Translations under genes and position numbers: made by a program
The notes under the pieces: generated by a model
Seen by the model: the letters and a program-made list of their open reading frames with translations, nothing else
Told to the model about the DNA's origin: nothing
Databases searched by the model: none
Shown here: positions 1-12,100 of the stretch, piece after piece
Position numbering within the stretch: position 1 is the stretch's first letter
Layout of the letters: every line of letters begins with the position of its first letter
Source of the DNA: Eucommia ulmoides
Lineage: Eukaryota > Streptophyta > Magnoliopsida > Garryales > Eucommiaceae
Assembly: GCA_016647705.1 (NCBI GenBank)
Contig: CM028326.1
Location: 47,110,285-47,174,284 of the forward strand
Direction: 5' to 3'
Length of the DNA: 64,000 nt

Positions 1-1006
1 TTTTCATAATACATGTGACATCCCTAGTCACATTTTATTATAAAAATAGCCTTATAATATTTTTTCCCCTATATTATTTTATTTTCTAATTTTTGTTTTT
101 GTTTTTCACTCTCTATTTTTTTTTTCTCTTGTTTTCTACTTTTCATTTTTTCTTTTTTACTTTTGTTCCTTATTCTTATTTTATTTGATTTATTTTTAAT
201 TCTTAATTTTTTGTATATGGTGTTTATAGAAAAAAAGGTTAAAGCAAAAAATTAGAAAACAAAAAAATCAAACAAAATAAAAAAGAAAACTTTAATTTAA
301 CAAAAAAAAAAAAAAGTTCTTTTTTTTTTTCAACAAATACAGTACCAAAAAAATAGAACAAAAAAAATAAAAAATATGAAATGAATTCAAAAAAATTATA
401 TTGTGAGAGTATTTTTATTAATAAAATATAATAGAAAATATCTTAAATGATTAAATTAAAAATATAAGAAATGTCTCTGGTAACAAGGAGTCTTATTTAT
501 TAAAATGACAAAGAGGTTAAACTCTTTAAAAAATAACTAGGTTAAATAATTTTTCCTAATTTAATTAGAAATTTAGATAGTGTAGTGGGAGATCGCTCAC
601 AACTCCAACCCACTTAGGCAGTTAGAATAGGCAAATCAACTAAATGCCTATTTGAATAATAATTTTCCTACCCAAAATCAAGAAGTCACTTCATCCCAAA
701 TAGGCATTTATGTTAGCCATTTTTATTTATTAATATTTATTTAAATTTTTACCCAATAAATTGGAATAATTTCTTAATTTAATTTTAAAGTTCAACTTTC
801 AAAATTTAAATTGCAACGCCAAAATTAAATTTCAAAATTTAAATTTTACCGCCAAAGTTGTTTTCGAAATTTTTACAGCAAAAAATTTAGTATTCACCCA
901 CCAAAATTCATCTATAAATATAACATATTCTTCTAAAAAAATTATCAACCTTCACTTCATTTTCTTCCCAACTCATTTGTTTTTTTGTTTTTTTTAATAT
1001 CATTAT
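1..1006. other. AT-rich non-coding sequence left of the Harbinger element
   Basis: Very AT-rich, with long A and T tracts, and no supportable coding sequence. The stretch around 910-1000 just before the transposase start includes a TATAAATATA-like segment near 913 and may be the promoter/leader of the decayed Harbinger transposase. The left terminal inverted repeat of that element should lie here, but I could not locate it. Confidence 0.5.
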
Positions 1007-2190
1007 ATGTCTCTTAACATTGTGAGCGATTTTCTCATTTTTGACGATATTAATGATGACTTCGAGCCATTAGAAGCTATGGTAATGGAGAGTCAACTAT
1101 CAACAAGTTGTAGAAACTTAACAAGCTATCATTGTTATATTCCAGGCCACATATTATCAATCGTGGTAGAGTTGATGGACATCAAAGACTCCATTGTAAT
1201 TATTTCTCTGAAACCCCAGTTTCCATTTTGGAGGCGATTCCGAATGATTCATTATTTTTTTTGTCAAATTGTTGAAGAGTGTAACAATGTGATTAATATT
1301 TTGTCCAAAAAAGAGATGTTGTTAGAGTTCTTACTCTTTCTTCACTTCAAAAGATAACAACTGCATTCAAAATGTTGGCTTATAGAAACCCTGTTAATTC
1401 TAGCAAAGAATATGTGCGAATTGGAGAAAGTATTGCCAAGATAATTTAAGGAATTTTGTAAAAACATGTGTCCAAGTGTTCGGTACTGAGAATTTAAAAA
1501 CACCAAACAACAATGATACTTCTTAATTATTGGCATTCTGTGAGCAACGAGGTTTTCCTAGAATGTTAAGGAGTATTGATCGTATGCATTGGGGATGGAA
1601 AAATTGTCCTACCTCTTGGCAGATGATGTACATTGGTCATTGTCACGAGCCAACAATTATTTTGGAAGTTGTTACTTCACAAGATTTGTGGATATGACAT
1701 GCTTTCTTTGGTATGCCAGGATCACATAATGATATCAATGTGTTAGATCGATCTCTAGTATTTGATTCACTAGGTACTAGGACTACTTCTCATGTTACGT
1801 ATAATGTTAATGGAAATACATATACACTGGGTTATTACTTATTTGATAGCATATACCCAAATTGGCTAACTTTTGTGAAGATAGTTTCATGCCCCCAACG
1901 CTTGAAGAAAAGTGTTTTTCCACAGCTCAAGAGTTAGCCGGAAAAGATATTGAACGCGCATTTGGAGTGCTCCAGGCACGTTTTTGCAATTGTACGTGGA
2001 CCAACACGTTTTTGGGATGAGGAAACGCTAGCAAACATTATGAAAGTGTGCATTATAATGCACAATATGACGATTGAGGATGATGGATGAACTATAAATA
2101 TCGATTGTGAGGGGAGTGATGGAAATCCTCCTACACAAGTCTCGCATGCTCCTACACCTAAACTATTGAATTATATTCAAACCTAAAATA
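1007..2190 (+). pseudogene. PIF/Harbinger DDE transposase, decayed
   Basis: Remnant of a PIF/Harbinger (Tourist-type) nuclease-transposase, the enzyme that cuts and pastes the element. From the ATG at 1007 one frame gives an N-terminal part ending in FWRRFRMIHYFF and QIVEE, typical of the region before the catalytic core. After a frameshift near 1357 come MLAYRNP and EYVRIGES, then RMLRSIDRMHWGWKNCP (first catalytic Asp), a region with GSHNDINVLDRS (second Asp), GYYLFDSIYPNW, and IERAFGVLQARF (catalytic Glu) near 1950. All three acidic positions survive, but at least one stop replaces a Trp codon (about 1694-1696) and several frame changes break the ORF, so no active enzyme is made. Its usual Myb/SANT partner lies convergently at 2709-3716. 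Confidence 0.88.
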
Positions 2191-2708
2191 GGATCAGGGA
2201 TAGACAAGTCCATTCTTAACTTCAGTCAAATCTCATCGAGCATTTATGGCAAATGCATAGCCAAAAATGATTTATGTTCTTGTTTGTTTGAACTTCAGTT
2301 AGATCTCTTATTATTTGTTTTTTTTTTTTTTTTTTTTTTTGAACTTCAGTTAGATCTATTCTTGAATTATTTGTTATTTATTTGTTTGAAATTCAATTAT
2401 ATCTTTCTTTCAAGTTTCATGTTTTTTTTTTTTGTTTGTTTATTTCTTTGAATTTGTGTTGTTTCTGCCTAGTAGTTTGAATTTCATTAAATAAGAAATC
2501 TTTGGTCTGTTTGAACATTTAATTAGAATGCAATATTACTTAAATGCAATTAATAAATAAAACCAAAAAAACATAATTAATAAATAGAACTAAAAAATGC
2601 AATTAATAGATAGAAAAACAATACAATTAATAAATATAACCAAATAAAAATACATCACAAATTACGACATCTTCTTGTAAAAACCTCCATCTTAAGATCA
2701 TTATAGTA
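2191..2708. other. Non-coding spacer between the two Harbinger ORFs
   Basis: AT-rich spacer where the two convergent Harbinger genes would end. It holds a 20-plus T tract near 2319-2341 and a loose duplication of an AACTTCAGTTAGATCT-like segment on either side of it. No gene is supported. Confidence 0.6.
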
Positions 2709-3189
2709 TTATGTTGCAACAGGTTGCAGTTTACTCATGTCCATTTGCATTATTCGATCCTCATAAAGGCTTCTGTCCAATTGAATTTTTTCTACATTGA
2801 GTTGTAGTTGTCTCTCTTGTTGCTCTACTACTCTTTCAAGTTGTTTAGCCTTTTTATGATCCGATTTTTGTCTATGTTTCCTATATTGATTTAACTCAAA
2901 GTCTTTTTTACCTTTATTATATTTGACTTGTTTTTTTGATGCCTTTCTACCCAATGACCTATCTTGGTTTACAGGACCGTCATCATCTCCAACTAAGTTA
3001 ATTAAATCAGGAGTTGAAGGAATTGATATTGCAGGACTCAAATTTGAATAATTTTTTTGCTTCTGTGTAGTAATAGTAATTTCACTCCATTATCGTTCGT
3101 TCCTTAATATTTTCCAACATTGCTCAAATTGGAAGTGCCTTTTCATCAATTCAGCATACAATTGTTTGACTTCAACAAGCTGACTAACA

Positions 3190-3226
<37 letters not shown>
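3190..3226. repeat. (AT)n microsatellite
   Basis: Run of about 18 AT units inside the decayed Harbinger accessory gene. Confidence 0.95.
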
Positions 3227-3230
<4 letters not shown>

Positions 3231-3255
3231 TTGAAGTTATTATAATTAAAAAAGA

Positions 3256-3367
3256 AAAGTGTTTATTATCTTATCTTGCTCAGTGTATCCATTTTCCTAA
3301 ACGCTCACCTCAAAGTGTTTATTACCTTATTTTGCTCAGTGTATCCATTTCCCTAAACGCTCTCCTC
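3256..3367. repeat. 56-bp direct tandem duplication
   Basis: AAAGTGTTTATTA...TAAACGCTC occurs at 3256 and again at 3312 with few differences, duplicating part of the Myb-like remnant and adding to its frame breakage. Confidence 0.85.
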
Positions 3368-3716
3368 ATATTAATTTCTAACCACCGGTTCATGATAGAA
3401 GTTTGAGTGCGCCCAAATTTAGATCCTCTATTACTATTAAAATAGTCATGAATTCTTCTCCAAAAAGAATTATATTGTTGTCTACTTCCTGTGATTGGAT
3501 CTTTGCTCGTGTTGAGTCATCTAGATATAATTAGAATATCTTCTTTGAGAGTAAAATTTTTTTGCCGTTAGGATTTTCTTGTTTTATCACAACTTCTTCG
3601 GGAGTTTGAGAGGATGTGTTGGGATCGCAATAAGTTGACTTCTCAAATTTTATGTTTAGTGGTGAATCGTCCATAAAGATATTCATATAATAAGAATCAT
3701 CAAATTGAGAATCCAT

Positions 3717-3800
3717 CTACAAAATTGGGAATAATAAATTAGTGAAAATGATATAAAAAATAAATTAACGACAAACACACAATGAGATATACTTAAATGG

Positions 3801-3833
<33 letters not shown>

Positions 3834-4720
3834 GTAATAAATAATTATATAAAAATCCATTTAAAAATAAATTAGATTTCAACTAAAAAAATTAAATTAA
3901 AACCCAATTAAAAAAAATAACAAAAAATTCAATTACTATTACTAATTGAAAAAGAATAACTAAAAGTCGAATTACTATTGCCCACTTAATTAAATAACCC
4001 AACTTTTAATTAAAAAACCCAATACACTTAAATTCATCTAAACACTTGCCCAAACCCAATAATCCAATACACTTAAATCCAACTAACCAATTTTTAATTA
4101 AATAAACAAATACACTTACATCCAACTAAATACTCACCCAAACTCAATAACTTAAACTCACCTAAACAATTTTAATTAAATAACCGAAACTCACTAAACA
4201 ACTAAACACTTGCCCATCCCACTAAACAACTAAACACCTGCCCAACCCACCTAAACACTTGCCCAATCCACATAAACACCCAAACCCAACCCATTAAACA
4301 AATAAAACCCTAATTACAAAAGACAACACAACCTATCAGTCGCTTAAGATACAATAGAAACTGGAGAAGAAAACACACTAGTGGAGAAGAACACACCGTT
4401 GGAAAAAAAAAAAACATCGCCGTAGCTCAAGAAATCTGAGAGGGAGGAAGAAACAAAGATCAAGAACACGATTTTGATGAAGAAACTACCGCAAAATCAT
4501 TTTCTCACCTACAAATGTCAGTAGATGGAATGAAGAATGAAGAACAAAAAGAGCCCAAATCTGAATTCTTCTCAAATTTATCAGATTTTATAGTTGATTT
4601 ACGAAATCTATTTTTTCAAATTTTTTAGCAACATTCAATTTTTTTTATCGTTGTTCACCAACAATAACTTTTTACCCACCAACTTTTTTTGCCTAGAGGA
4701 AGAAAACTCTCCAAATTTGC
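3717..4720. other. Non-coding, low-complexity flank of the Harbinger element
   Basis: Contains an (AAT)n microsatellite at about 3801-3828 and, from about 3850 to 4320, a degenerate low-complexity stretch built from CCCAA and CTAAACAC words. No coding frame is supported. The right end of the Harbinger element is presumably here or just beyond. Confidence 0.5.
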
Positions 4721-5393
4721 CTCTGGTTTAGGGTTAGAGGTTGATGTAGTCAAAAAATCTTCAATGAAACTGCAAAACCTAAAAATACTAAGGATGACAC
4801 TGATGTGGTGTCAGTCAAAGAACCTCCGGTATGAGAATAAATGAGTTTGTTTTTAGTATGAGCAAAAAACTTGCAATTGAATTAACATGATACCTTTCTC
4901 TTTTATAGGCCGCCTAAATTATGGCCATTTGATATCATTGAAGTAGTCTTCCCCACGATCCATTGCTATTTAGTTGGGAGTGATTCCGAATTTACTGCAA
5001 TATGGAAGTGTGGGGTATGACAAGCTTATATTATTTGACAACCCACTTGTTAGATTAATGCAATGGATCACTGGATTGGGCCATTGTCCTCGACTTGGTT
5101 CTGTCTGAGCATTGGACCTCTTTATTATGCTCACCTAAGATTCAACTTGGTTCCGTCTTAGCATTAGACTTCTTTATTATGCTCGCCCAAGATAATGTTC
5201 ATCCAAGCTATATGTTGGACGACCCATAGTAGGCAGTTTTACCTGCCAAATTCTTACGGTTCTTGGACGGACGCTTAGCCCAATTTTTTTACCAAGCATT
5301 GAAAATTTTCCCTTGTCAGTGGCATTTTATTCATTTGCCTGTATTTTGGCTGAGTCGTAATAGCAGTTACCATTTCCCTATTGATTTGCCTCG
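4720..5393 (+). promoter_or_regulatory. Probable upstream/promoter region of the IDM3-like gene
   Basis: Sequence upstream of the leader exon, less AT-rich than its surroundings. It holds a TGGGCCATTG element near 5076, resembling plant site II (TGGGCC) motifs, and an imperfect 52-bp tandem duplication (units starting near 5093 and 5145, each with ACTTGGTT and TTTATTATGCTC). No clear TATA box was found. Assignment as promoter is inferred from position. Confidence 0.4.
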
Positions 5394-5466
5394 TTGCTAA
5401 TTACCTCTCGATCTGGATGGAGCTCCCCTCGCCTCTCGATCAGAAAATCGGCCTCAGATCTTCCAG
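5394..5466 (+). other. Probable 5' non-coding leader exon of the IDM3-like gene
   Basis: A GC-richer leader-like segment ends in CTTCCAG followed by GTGAGT (donor at 5467), a near-consensus plant 5' splice site, followed by pyrimidine-rich intron sequence. It contains no good start context and lies upstream of the only host gene recognised. The 5' limit is approximate. Whether it splices to 8781-8825 or directly to the coding exon needs transcript data. Confidence 0.45.
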
Positions 5467-7289
5467 GTGAGTCTACCTCGCTCCTCCTCCTCCTTGTACT
5501 TCTCTCTCTATCGCTCTCTCAAGTCTCAAGCAACCAGCCGAAGGTTGCGCGGCTGGATGTTCAAATTAGGTCGACTTGCCGTCGGATTTATTAGATATAG
5601 AATTTCGCTTGGCTCCATCGTTGTACCAAATCTCAAGAACGCCTCCTCGACAACTGACGCTTAATAATATCTTTCACCAATATCCTTGCAGGGGTTTTAT
5701 GCTTTCCCCAAAGCCCTTGCTTGAATGCCTAATAATTTATTCTTCTTTTATCCGTATGTAAGCATACATGAATCTGCAAATTTCTTCTCCCAGTAACTCA
5801 ACTGCAAGTAAATCGACCTCTAACAGCCGAGAAACTCTCCTGTTTGGCTGGCTGGCTGGCTGGTTGGCTGCAAAAGTTCGAAGAGAACAGGAGTTCTTTA
5901 TTAAGGATCCTGTCGTGGGTCTTTATTTTGCTGATCTAATTCCTAATTTTGTTGATTTTTGTTTGATCTGGGGTTTGATATCGCTAATATAGGGTGAGAA
6001 GTTGCATTTTGTTTCTGTTCTGTTCATGTTGTCTCCCCACTTTGATGTTCTTCTCTCTTTGACCACTTGCCCTATGTTCGTTTTCCATTTTTTCTATTTT
6101 TTTACAGTTCTTTATTAATTTAATTAGAAAAATGAAAACCAAAAGTTATAAAGGGTAGTTTTGGAAAATTGAAAAAATAATTTTTGAAAATTGTGTGAAG
6201 TTGGGTTTAATTTTTGAAGAAGTTATGGAAAAGATAATATTTATCAATAATGTTTTAAAAATTGAAAAATATAAGTGATGTGATTCATTAAAATTTTATT
6301 CTAATATTTTAAAGTAGAAAGCAAACCTTTAGAATCAAGTATGGCTAATCTTTTCAACCTCTTTACTTTTATTAAATCAATAGTCAAAATCTTCTTTGCC
6401 ATTACCAATAACATTAAATGAATAAAAAACTATTTTTAATTCCAATTAATTACATTAAAAATGAATAGAAAATGACTTCTAATTTTAATTCTATATATAT
6501 TTGCATAATAAATAAATTATTTTTTAATTAATAAATATAGTATTTTTGTTTTGTTTATTATCAATTCAAAATTTCATTTTTTTTTTTTTAAATTATGTTC
6601 ATTATATTGGTTTTTTTTTTAAAAAAATTCAATTAATTCTCATTCAAATAAAATTACATTTTAATTAATAATTCTATTTATTTATTTGTTTTTGTTTTAT
6701 TATTATTATTATTATCAAATTGAACTTTCATTCATTTTTTACAAAAAAAATTTCATAAGATTGGATTTTAAAAAAGATAACTAAATTATTTTTTATTCAA
6801 AAAACAAAAAAAAAGAGCATCATGTGGGCTAAAAATGATAGTTCTTCAAGAAAAATATAAAAAATATTTAGGCACTGCCTAAAATTTTGTGCAAAATCAA
6901 AAAGAACAATAATAATAGAATAGAGAGAGTAAAAATGTAATATTAAAAGTAGATGATGTGATAGATTGAATATTATAAAAAGTGTTGTGTAAAAGTGTTT
7001 TTGCGTTGTGTTGTGTTGCTAAAAGAGTAATAGTTGTATTTTGTGTTTTTGAAAATCAAAAACAGTTTTAGTATTTTCAATCAAAACCTAAAATGATATT
7101 TCAAAAGGGTAGTTGGTGGAAGCTCCCAAATTTCACAACTAATTACTAAAAGCACATGCAAATTACTGTAAGTCTAGTTTAGTCCCGTACATTATAAAAT
7201 ACGGTAACCACTCTTCACATGCACCTTCCTCGCAGGATCTCCGGCCACGGTACTAGTTTACCTAATTCTAGTCGACGAATTTTTTATTA

Positions 7290-7565
7290 ATTACATTCAT
7301 CTATTTTTTAAGTTACATTCATTGTTTAGTTACAATCATGCATGAATGTAACTAGGAAATACTAACATGTAACTAAACATGCATGTATGTTCTACATGAA
7401 TGTAACTAGAAAAAATATTAAATGAATGTAACTAAACATGCAATGAATGTAAATAAAAAATACACAAGCATGAATGTAACTAAAATAATTTTTTAGTTAC
7501 TTTCACACATTCATTTATGAATGCAATTAAAAATATGCTAAAAAAAGATGAATGTAACTCAATTT
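7290..7565. repeat. ATGAATGTAACT motif array in both orientations
   Basis: The 12-mer ATGAATGTAACT and close variants recur at least six times on +, and the complement AGTTACATTCAT appears at the left edge (about 7311-7345) and in degraded form near 7494. Spacing is irregular. The arrangement resembles the subterminal repeats of some DNA transposons (for example CACTA or MULE types), but no terminal repeats or target duplication were identified. Confidence 0.7.
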
Positions 7566-7879
7566 TTTTTTTTTGCCACCGTGCAGCGATGCAAAATCAT
7601 ATTTTGCATCATTAACCATGACAAATCCTAATTGGGAGCATTGACCATTGGATTAAAACACGAGGTAAAACATAATGAAGATATTTATACTCAACTTAGA
7701 TTAAAATAGGATTAATCACGGATTAAATTGCCTAACTGGGAGCATTGACAAATTATCCCTATTTAAAAATTTACAAATGTAAATAATAAAAATTGTGATA
7801 CAGATTCCATTTAAAAAATAGAAAAGTTAGTTATTATATTTTAGGTTAAACTACAAAAGATGATGTGTATAATTTCCTA

Positions 7880-8045
7880 GGAAGCATCGATACTTCTAGT
7901 AGGCCAATGTATCCGTGTCCGACATGCAATGGAAACACTAAAACACTTATCTGACACACCTAAATCTGCATCCTAATATATTTTAATTAATTTATTGTTT
8001 GGACACTTATTCGACACGTGAGGACACGTATCCATCTAACAATCT
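7880..8045. repeat. Dispersed-repeat-like segment with GTGTCCGACA words
   Basis: Contains TATCCGTGTCCGACATG, CTGACACACC and ATTCGACACGTGAGGACACG. This set of related and inverse words is seen in common plant dispersed repeats. The CACGTG hexamer also forms a G-box core, but no regulatory role can be claimed from sequence alone. Confidence 0.35.
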
Positions 8046-8780
8046 TCATTCTCTCGATTTTTTGTTTAGTTAATGGCCCTTGCATTGAATGGAGGGCGTA
8101 AATCTTTTTTATGTTTAGTTTATGATGTATTAATGACACTTCAGTTTTTGTCTTGAGTAATTTGAAGTTTAGACTCTGGTTCCACCTCTACCGCTTCCTG
8201 CATCCAAGTTGTGCTGCTTAGATAATATCAATATATGAGGATGTGAACCGGTAGAAGAGGGTGAACGTACTTAACCCATTTGTTTTTAATATCGGTTTGA
8301 AGGTACCAAACACTATAAAAAAGTAACTGCTCTGAAGTTATTTGGTTTCTTTGATCACCCAAACATTATATGAATTGAGTAGAATCATTTATGAATACAA
8401 AGATATACAATTTATTTTATTGAATGTGAGTTAATTCAGAAAATGGCGTAATTTATAAAACCAAACGGGCCCTTAACTTTCCCGGGGGCAAATGACTAAG
8501 CCTGGGTCTGCCCCTTATCCTATGAGCAGTGTTGGTTAGTTAACAGTGTTAGCAAAATGCTATGCATTATGGTAGTGGTGGAAGTTACATGCATAGTTTC
8601 CATTTCAGTCCAATGGTGATATTGTGGCTTATTAATGGAAAAAATATTGTCTTATGACGATTACCTGTGATCTAGTACTTTATAATGTACTGTTAAAATG
8701 TAGTTTTCCGTGGCAAGTGATACATAGTGCCCTAAGTGATGGTATATAGACTTGTAATAGTAGGTGGATTAACATTGGCC

Positions 8781-8825
8781 ATGGCAGTTACCACCCAGGC
8801 GCCCACTCCCTTAATGGAAAGCAGG
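8781..8825 (+). other. Possible short exon with upstream start codon
   Basis: ATG at 8781 sits in CCATGG context and opens 15 codons (MAVTTQAPTPLMESR) ending exactly at a consensus donor AGG|GTAAGT at 8826. If spliced to the pyrimidine-rich acceptor CTGTTGTAG at 9111-9119, the frame ends at once (AGA TAA), making it a short uORF in the IDM3-like leader. Another acceptor could add an N-terminus instead. No downstream exon in frame was found with confidence, so this is a candidate only. Confidence 0.3.
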
Positions 8826-9163
8826 GTAAGTCATAGGTTTTGAATACTTGGGCCAAATCCACTACACACAAGAGTTACCATTAAATATTTGTGTTATTCG
8901 ATTCTTCATGCACATTCTAATATGTGCTGAATACTGCTGTTTGTCCCCATATATGTTTCTCTTCTTTTTGAAATGTTTTATTCATTTATTTTGCCCAATT
9001 CTAAATGCCTGTTGCGTTACATGTGCTGAGTCAGTACTCAAGCTGTGGAGTCAAAGACGAGTTCCTTCACCCCCTCTGAAAGTGGCAACATGGAAAAGAT
9101 TGGATTACTCCTGTTGTAGAGATAATTTGTGTTTCAAATAGAGGGATTTTGATCGTTACCAAC

Positions 9164-12100
9164 ATGGATAAGATAAATACATTAAAACGAAGTGCTCCAA
9201 AGGATTTTGGGGAGGCATCGGATAATAAAGATTCTGAAGGAAATGATGATATATTCGCAAAGTTTCAAGATGAATTGAAAAAAAGGCGCAATTGTGATTC
9301 TGTTGAGATATCTAGATCTCCAAGTTCCTGCTGTTTGGACGGGCCTTGTTTGATGCCTCTATTGTCCATTCCTAATGTTGAGGAGTGTAGCTCAAAGGCT
9401 TCTATAGTCTTTACTGGAACAGCCAGTAGAGGAGGAACTGGACCATCTGTTGGAGCTGTGGATATTGGTGTTAGCAGATCTGCTTATATGTTCCGAGTTG
9501 CTCTTCCTGGAGTCAAGAAGGAGCCTGGTGTGTTTCTCTCCTTTGTTTACTTCTTTGTATATTTTAACGATTTAAATATACTGCTACTTCATTGTTTTTT
9601 CATTTGAAGTACAGATTTATATACTACTCATGTAGCAAGGTAAGACAGGGAGGCCAAATTTGCACTTTATGTTTCTTGAAAAACAACATTGCACTTTGGT
9701 GCAGACACCATATTTGAGTTGAGACTTTCCCTTATAGATGAGAAGTCTTGCAAAGGTGTGAAATTAAATAGGCTACTCTATGTGGGTATTCGTTTTTGTT
9801 AATGTGTCCGTATAGTAAGAAAGCATCTTTGTTTATGCCATGCCATGCCATGCTATTTATTTACCAATTTATCTTCCCTAACATCTGCAAAGAATTTTGA
9901 TATTCGACTTTTCCTAGTCTTAAGCTTGCAGGTTGGATCAATCATCAATCTAAACCTAAGAGGCATTATGACACCTGCGGCATTGTCCATAGATAGTAAT
10001 ATAATGTAACACACTGTTTTTGCTACATCATGTTTGCATGCTGGAGTTCATCTCTTCCTTGAGTTCATTTCTCTCTTTACCCTTCTAGATTTGTTTAGTT
10101 ATATGACACAAGTTTTATGGTATCCAGTACCTCCTGAATGGTTTATACTCATAAAGCTAAATGTATTCCAAAGCCAAAAGCGGATTGGAACCTGTGACTC
10201 GAAAATACATCTTGCCTAGGTTGCTGTTAGGTATGGTTTTAAATCGCGGTTACAGTCACCGTAGAGGTAACGGACGCGGTGACGTGGAAGTGGGGGTAAC
10301 GTAAAGGTAGCGGATACCGTAATCGGGAAATTTTATTTTCAAGTCACGACATCCATAAAATTAATAGATTTAGGCCCTCTACTTAAAATAAATCATGAGT
10401 GATATAAGTCGCGTGATTTTATAAATTTATTTGAAATTATTGTTGATTATATAATAATTTACAAATTAATATTATTTTTAAAGAGTAACAATAACTTTTT
10501 TGTTTCTTTTTTTTAGAAAACAAATGTTATGAAAGTAAACCTTTATAAGAAGAAAAAAAAACTTAAAAATCATATGAATTAAATTCAATTTAAATATTAA
10601 ATAACTCATTGACAACAAGTCCTTATTTACATTAGACGTGGAACAATGACGTCACCACCAAAAAGAGTGTTGGGGAGGATCTTGCACTTGATCTTGATCA
10701 TCATTTTGTTGTGGGAAATAATATTGTTGGGGATAAATATGAATATTGTTGATCGGGTGGAGAAAAAAAATATGGGGCAACATATGACTTGTACTGTATC
10801 GATGGATTGATTGGATAGTTGTGGAAAGCCATATATGGATAAAGTAACTCGTAAGATGGCATCTGGCTTTCATAATTAGTACCCTGGCTATCAAAAGCAC
10901 TATTTTGAGTTGATTTATTGAGACAAACATCCGAGAGATTGTTGCAAACCTGATGTATTATCCATCTGTTTCAATTTTTTGCCTGATCTAGATCTACTAA
11001 CACCTGATGCGTTTGTACATTCTCGGGATGGTCCCTAACATCATCATTATTTTGGGCGGCAGAAGGTCCAAACTCACCAAAATAAACATCAGCACTGCCA
11101 GGATCAATATAAGTTGCACCTCCTCCACTTAGTGTTGTAAACTGATCATCATTATCATCATTGTCTTCGTCATCATTCTTATCACTCTGACCAATGCCAA
11201 GACTTAAAGACCCCGAGCTAGGAAGATTTTCATGTTCTAAAGGGGGTTGTAATCGTTTGTCTTCATCATCATTAGAATCATTAATTTAAGTTTGAACTCT
11301 TGAGTCTCCATCCAACAATGACGTTTCTCTTTCTTCCAACCAAGGACTAACGAATCATCCTCCTAAAAAATATAATCTAAATTAATTGGATTAAGAACTT
11401 CCCTTGATTTTTTGAATGTTGAGGAAGCGAAGTCTATCCAGTCTTAGGCATTCACGAACAGTTGCCGGACATTCTGATTCAGACCAGAAAGTTCAGTTTT
11501 CTCCAGAACTTCCAAGCTTAGCCAACAAGTCAGCAACCATGTTAGATTCCCTGTAACATAGTAAAATAAAGACATGTACCTAAGAAGCTAAAACTTTTAC
11601 ACTTCTAATCATTGACATTAATCTCCATAGCACTGTAAATCTCTCTAGAACTATCTTGACCAGCCGGGCATTGTCGGTGACTATATCCACGGAAACCCAT
11701 TCGAACATAACACAATACAAGCCACAACATTTTTGTCTCCGCAAACAAACTAGACCCAATCTCAAGAAATTGAGAGAAGCCAAACAATAATGTCTCATTA
11801 GCATCCCACAACGTACTGCCTTTTCCAATATAACCAGGGTTGCCTCTAGAACTTCCATTCAAATTAATCTTCAATCTAGTGCATGGGGGCTCCAATACAC
11901 CAACTGAATCTTAGATTTCTTTTTCCTCACACGTAAGGCGATTCAGGCCATGGTTTGGGGAATGTTATATAGAACTTTTTGAATATCACATTGAACCTCA
12001 TTAAATCTAACCTTCTTACGCATTTTTCAGATTTCCCAGATCTTAATGTGGTTGCCTTTGGATTCCAAATATGGCTTGACATCGATCTTGGAGCTGCTGA

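Larger units (their letters stand above)
2709..3716 (-). pseudogene. Harbinger accessory Myb/SANT-like protein, decayed
   Basis: Second protein of PIF/Harbinger elements, a DNA-binding partner that helps bring transposase to the element ends. Reading on minus, the N-terminal piece starts at 3716 (MDSQFDDSYYMN) and runs to about 3531. The Myb/SANT-like region follows in shifted frames at about 3530-3290, with STSKDPITGSRQQYNSFWRR and TSIMNRWLEINMRRAF. The C-terminal piece (3041-2709) has GRKASKKQ and a charged coiled coil (RVVEQQERQLQLNVEKIQLD), typical of the NAM-associated C-terminus of these proteins. A local 56-bp duplication (about 3256-3367) and an (AT)n tract interrupt the frame. Convergent orientation with the transposase is usual for plant members. 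Confidence 0.78.
5467..8780 (+). other. Probable 5'-leader intron, repeat-bearing
   Basis: If the leader exon is real, this is intronic. The first 500 bp are gene-like and pyrimidine-rich with a (GGCT)n stretch at about 5845-5868. About 6100-7100 is plain AT-rich DNA. 7290-7565 holds a motif array and 7880-8045 a dispersed-repeat-like segment, listed separately. The track of short open frames at 5394-5992 shows no protein signature. Confidence 0.4.

Noticed and set aside
8848..9141. 97-aa open frame before the IDM3-like start
   Set aside because: No family signature; overlaps likely intron and leader sequence and is out of frame with the coding exon.
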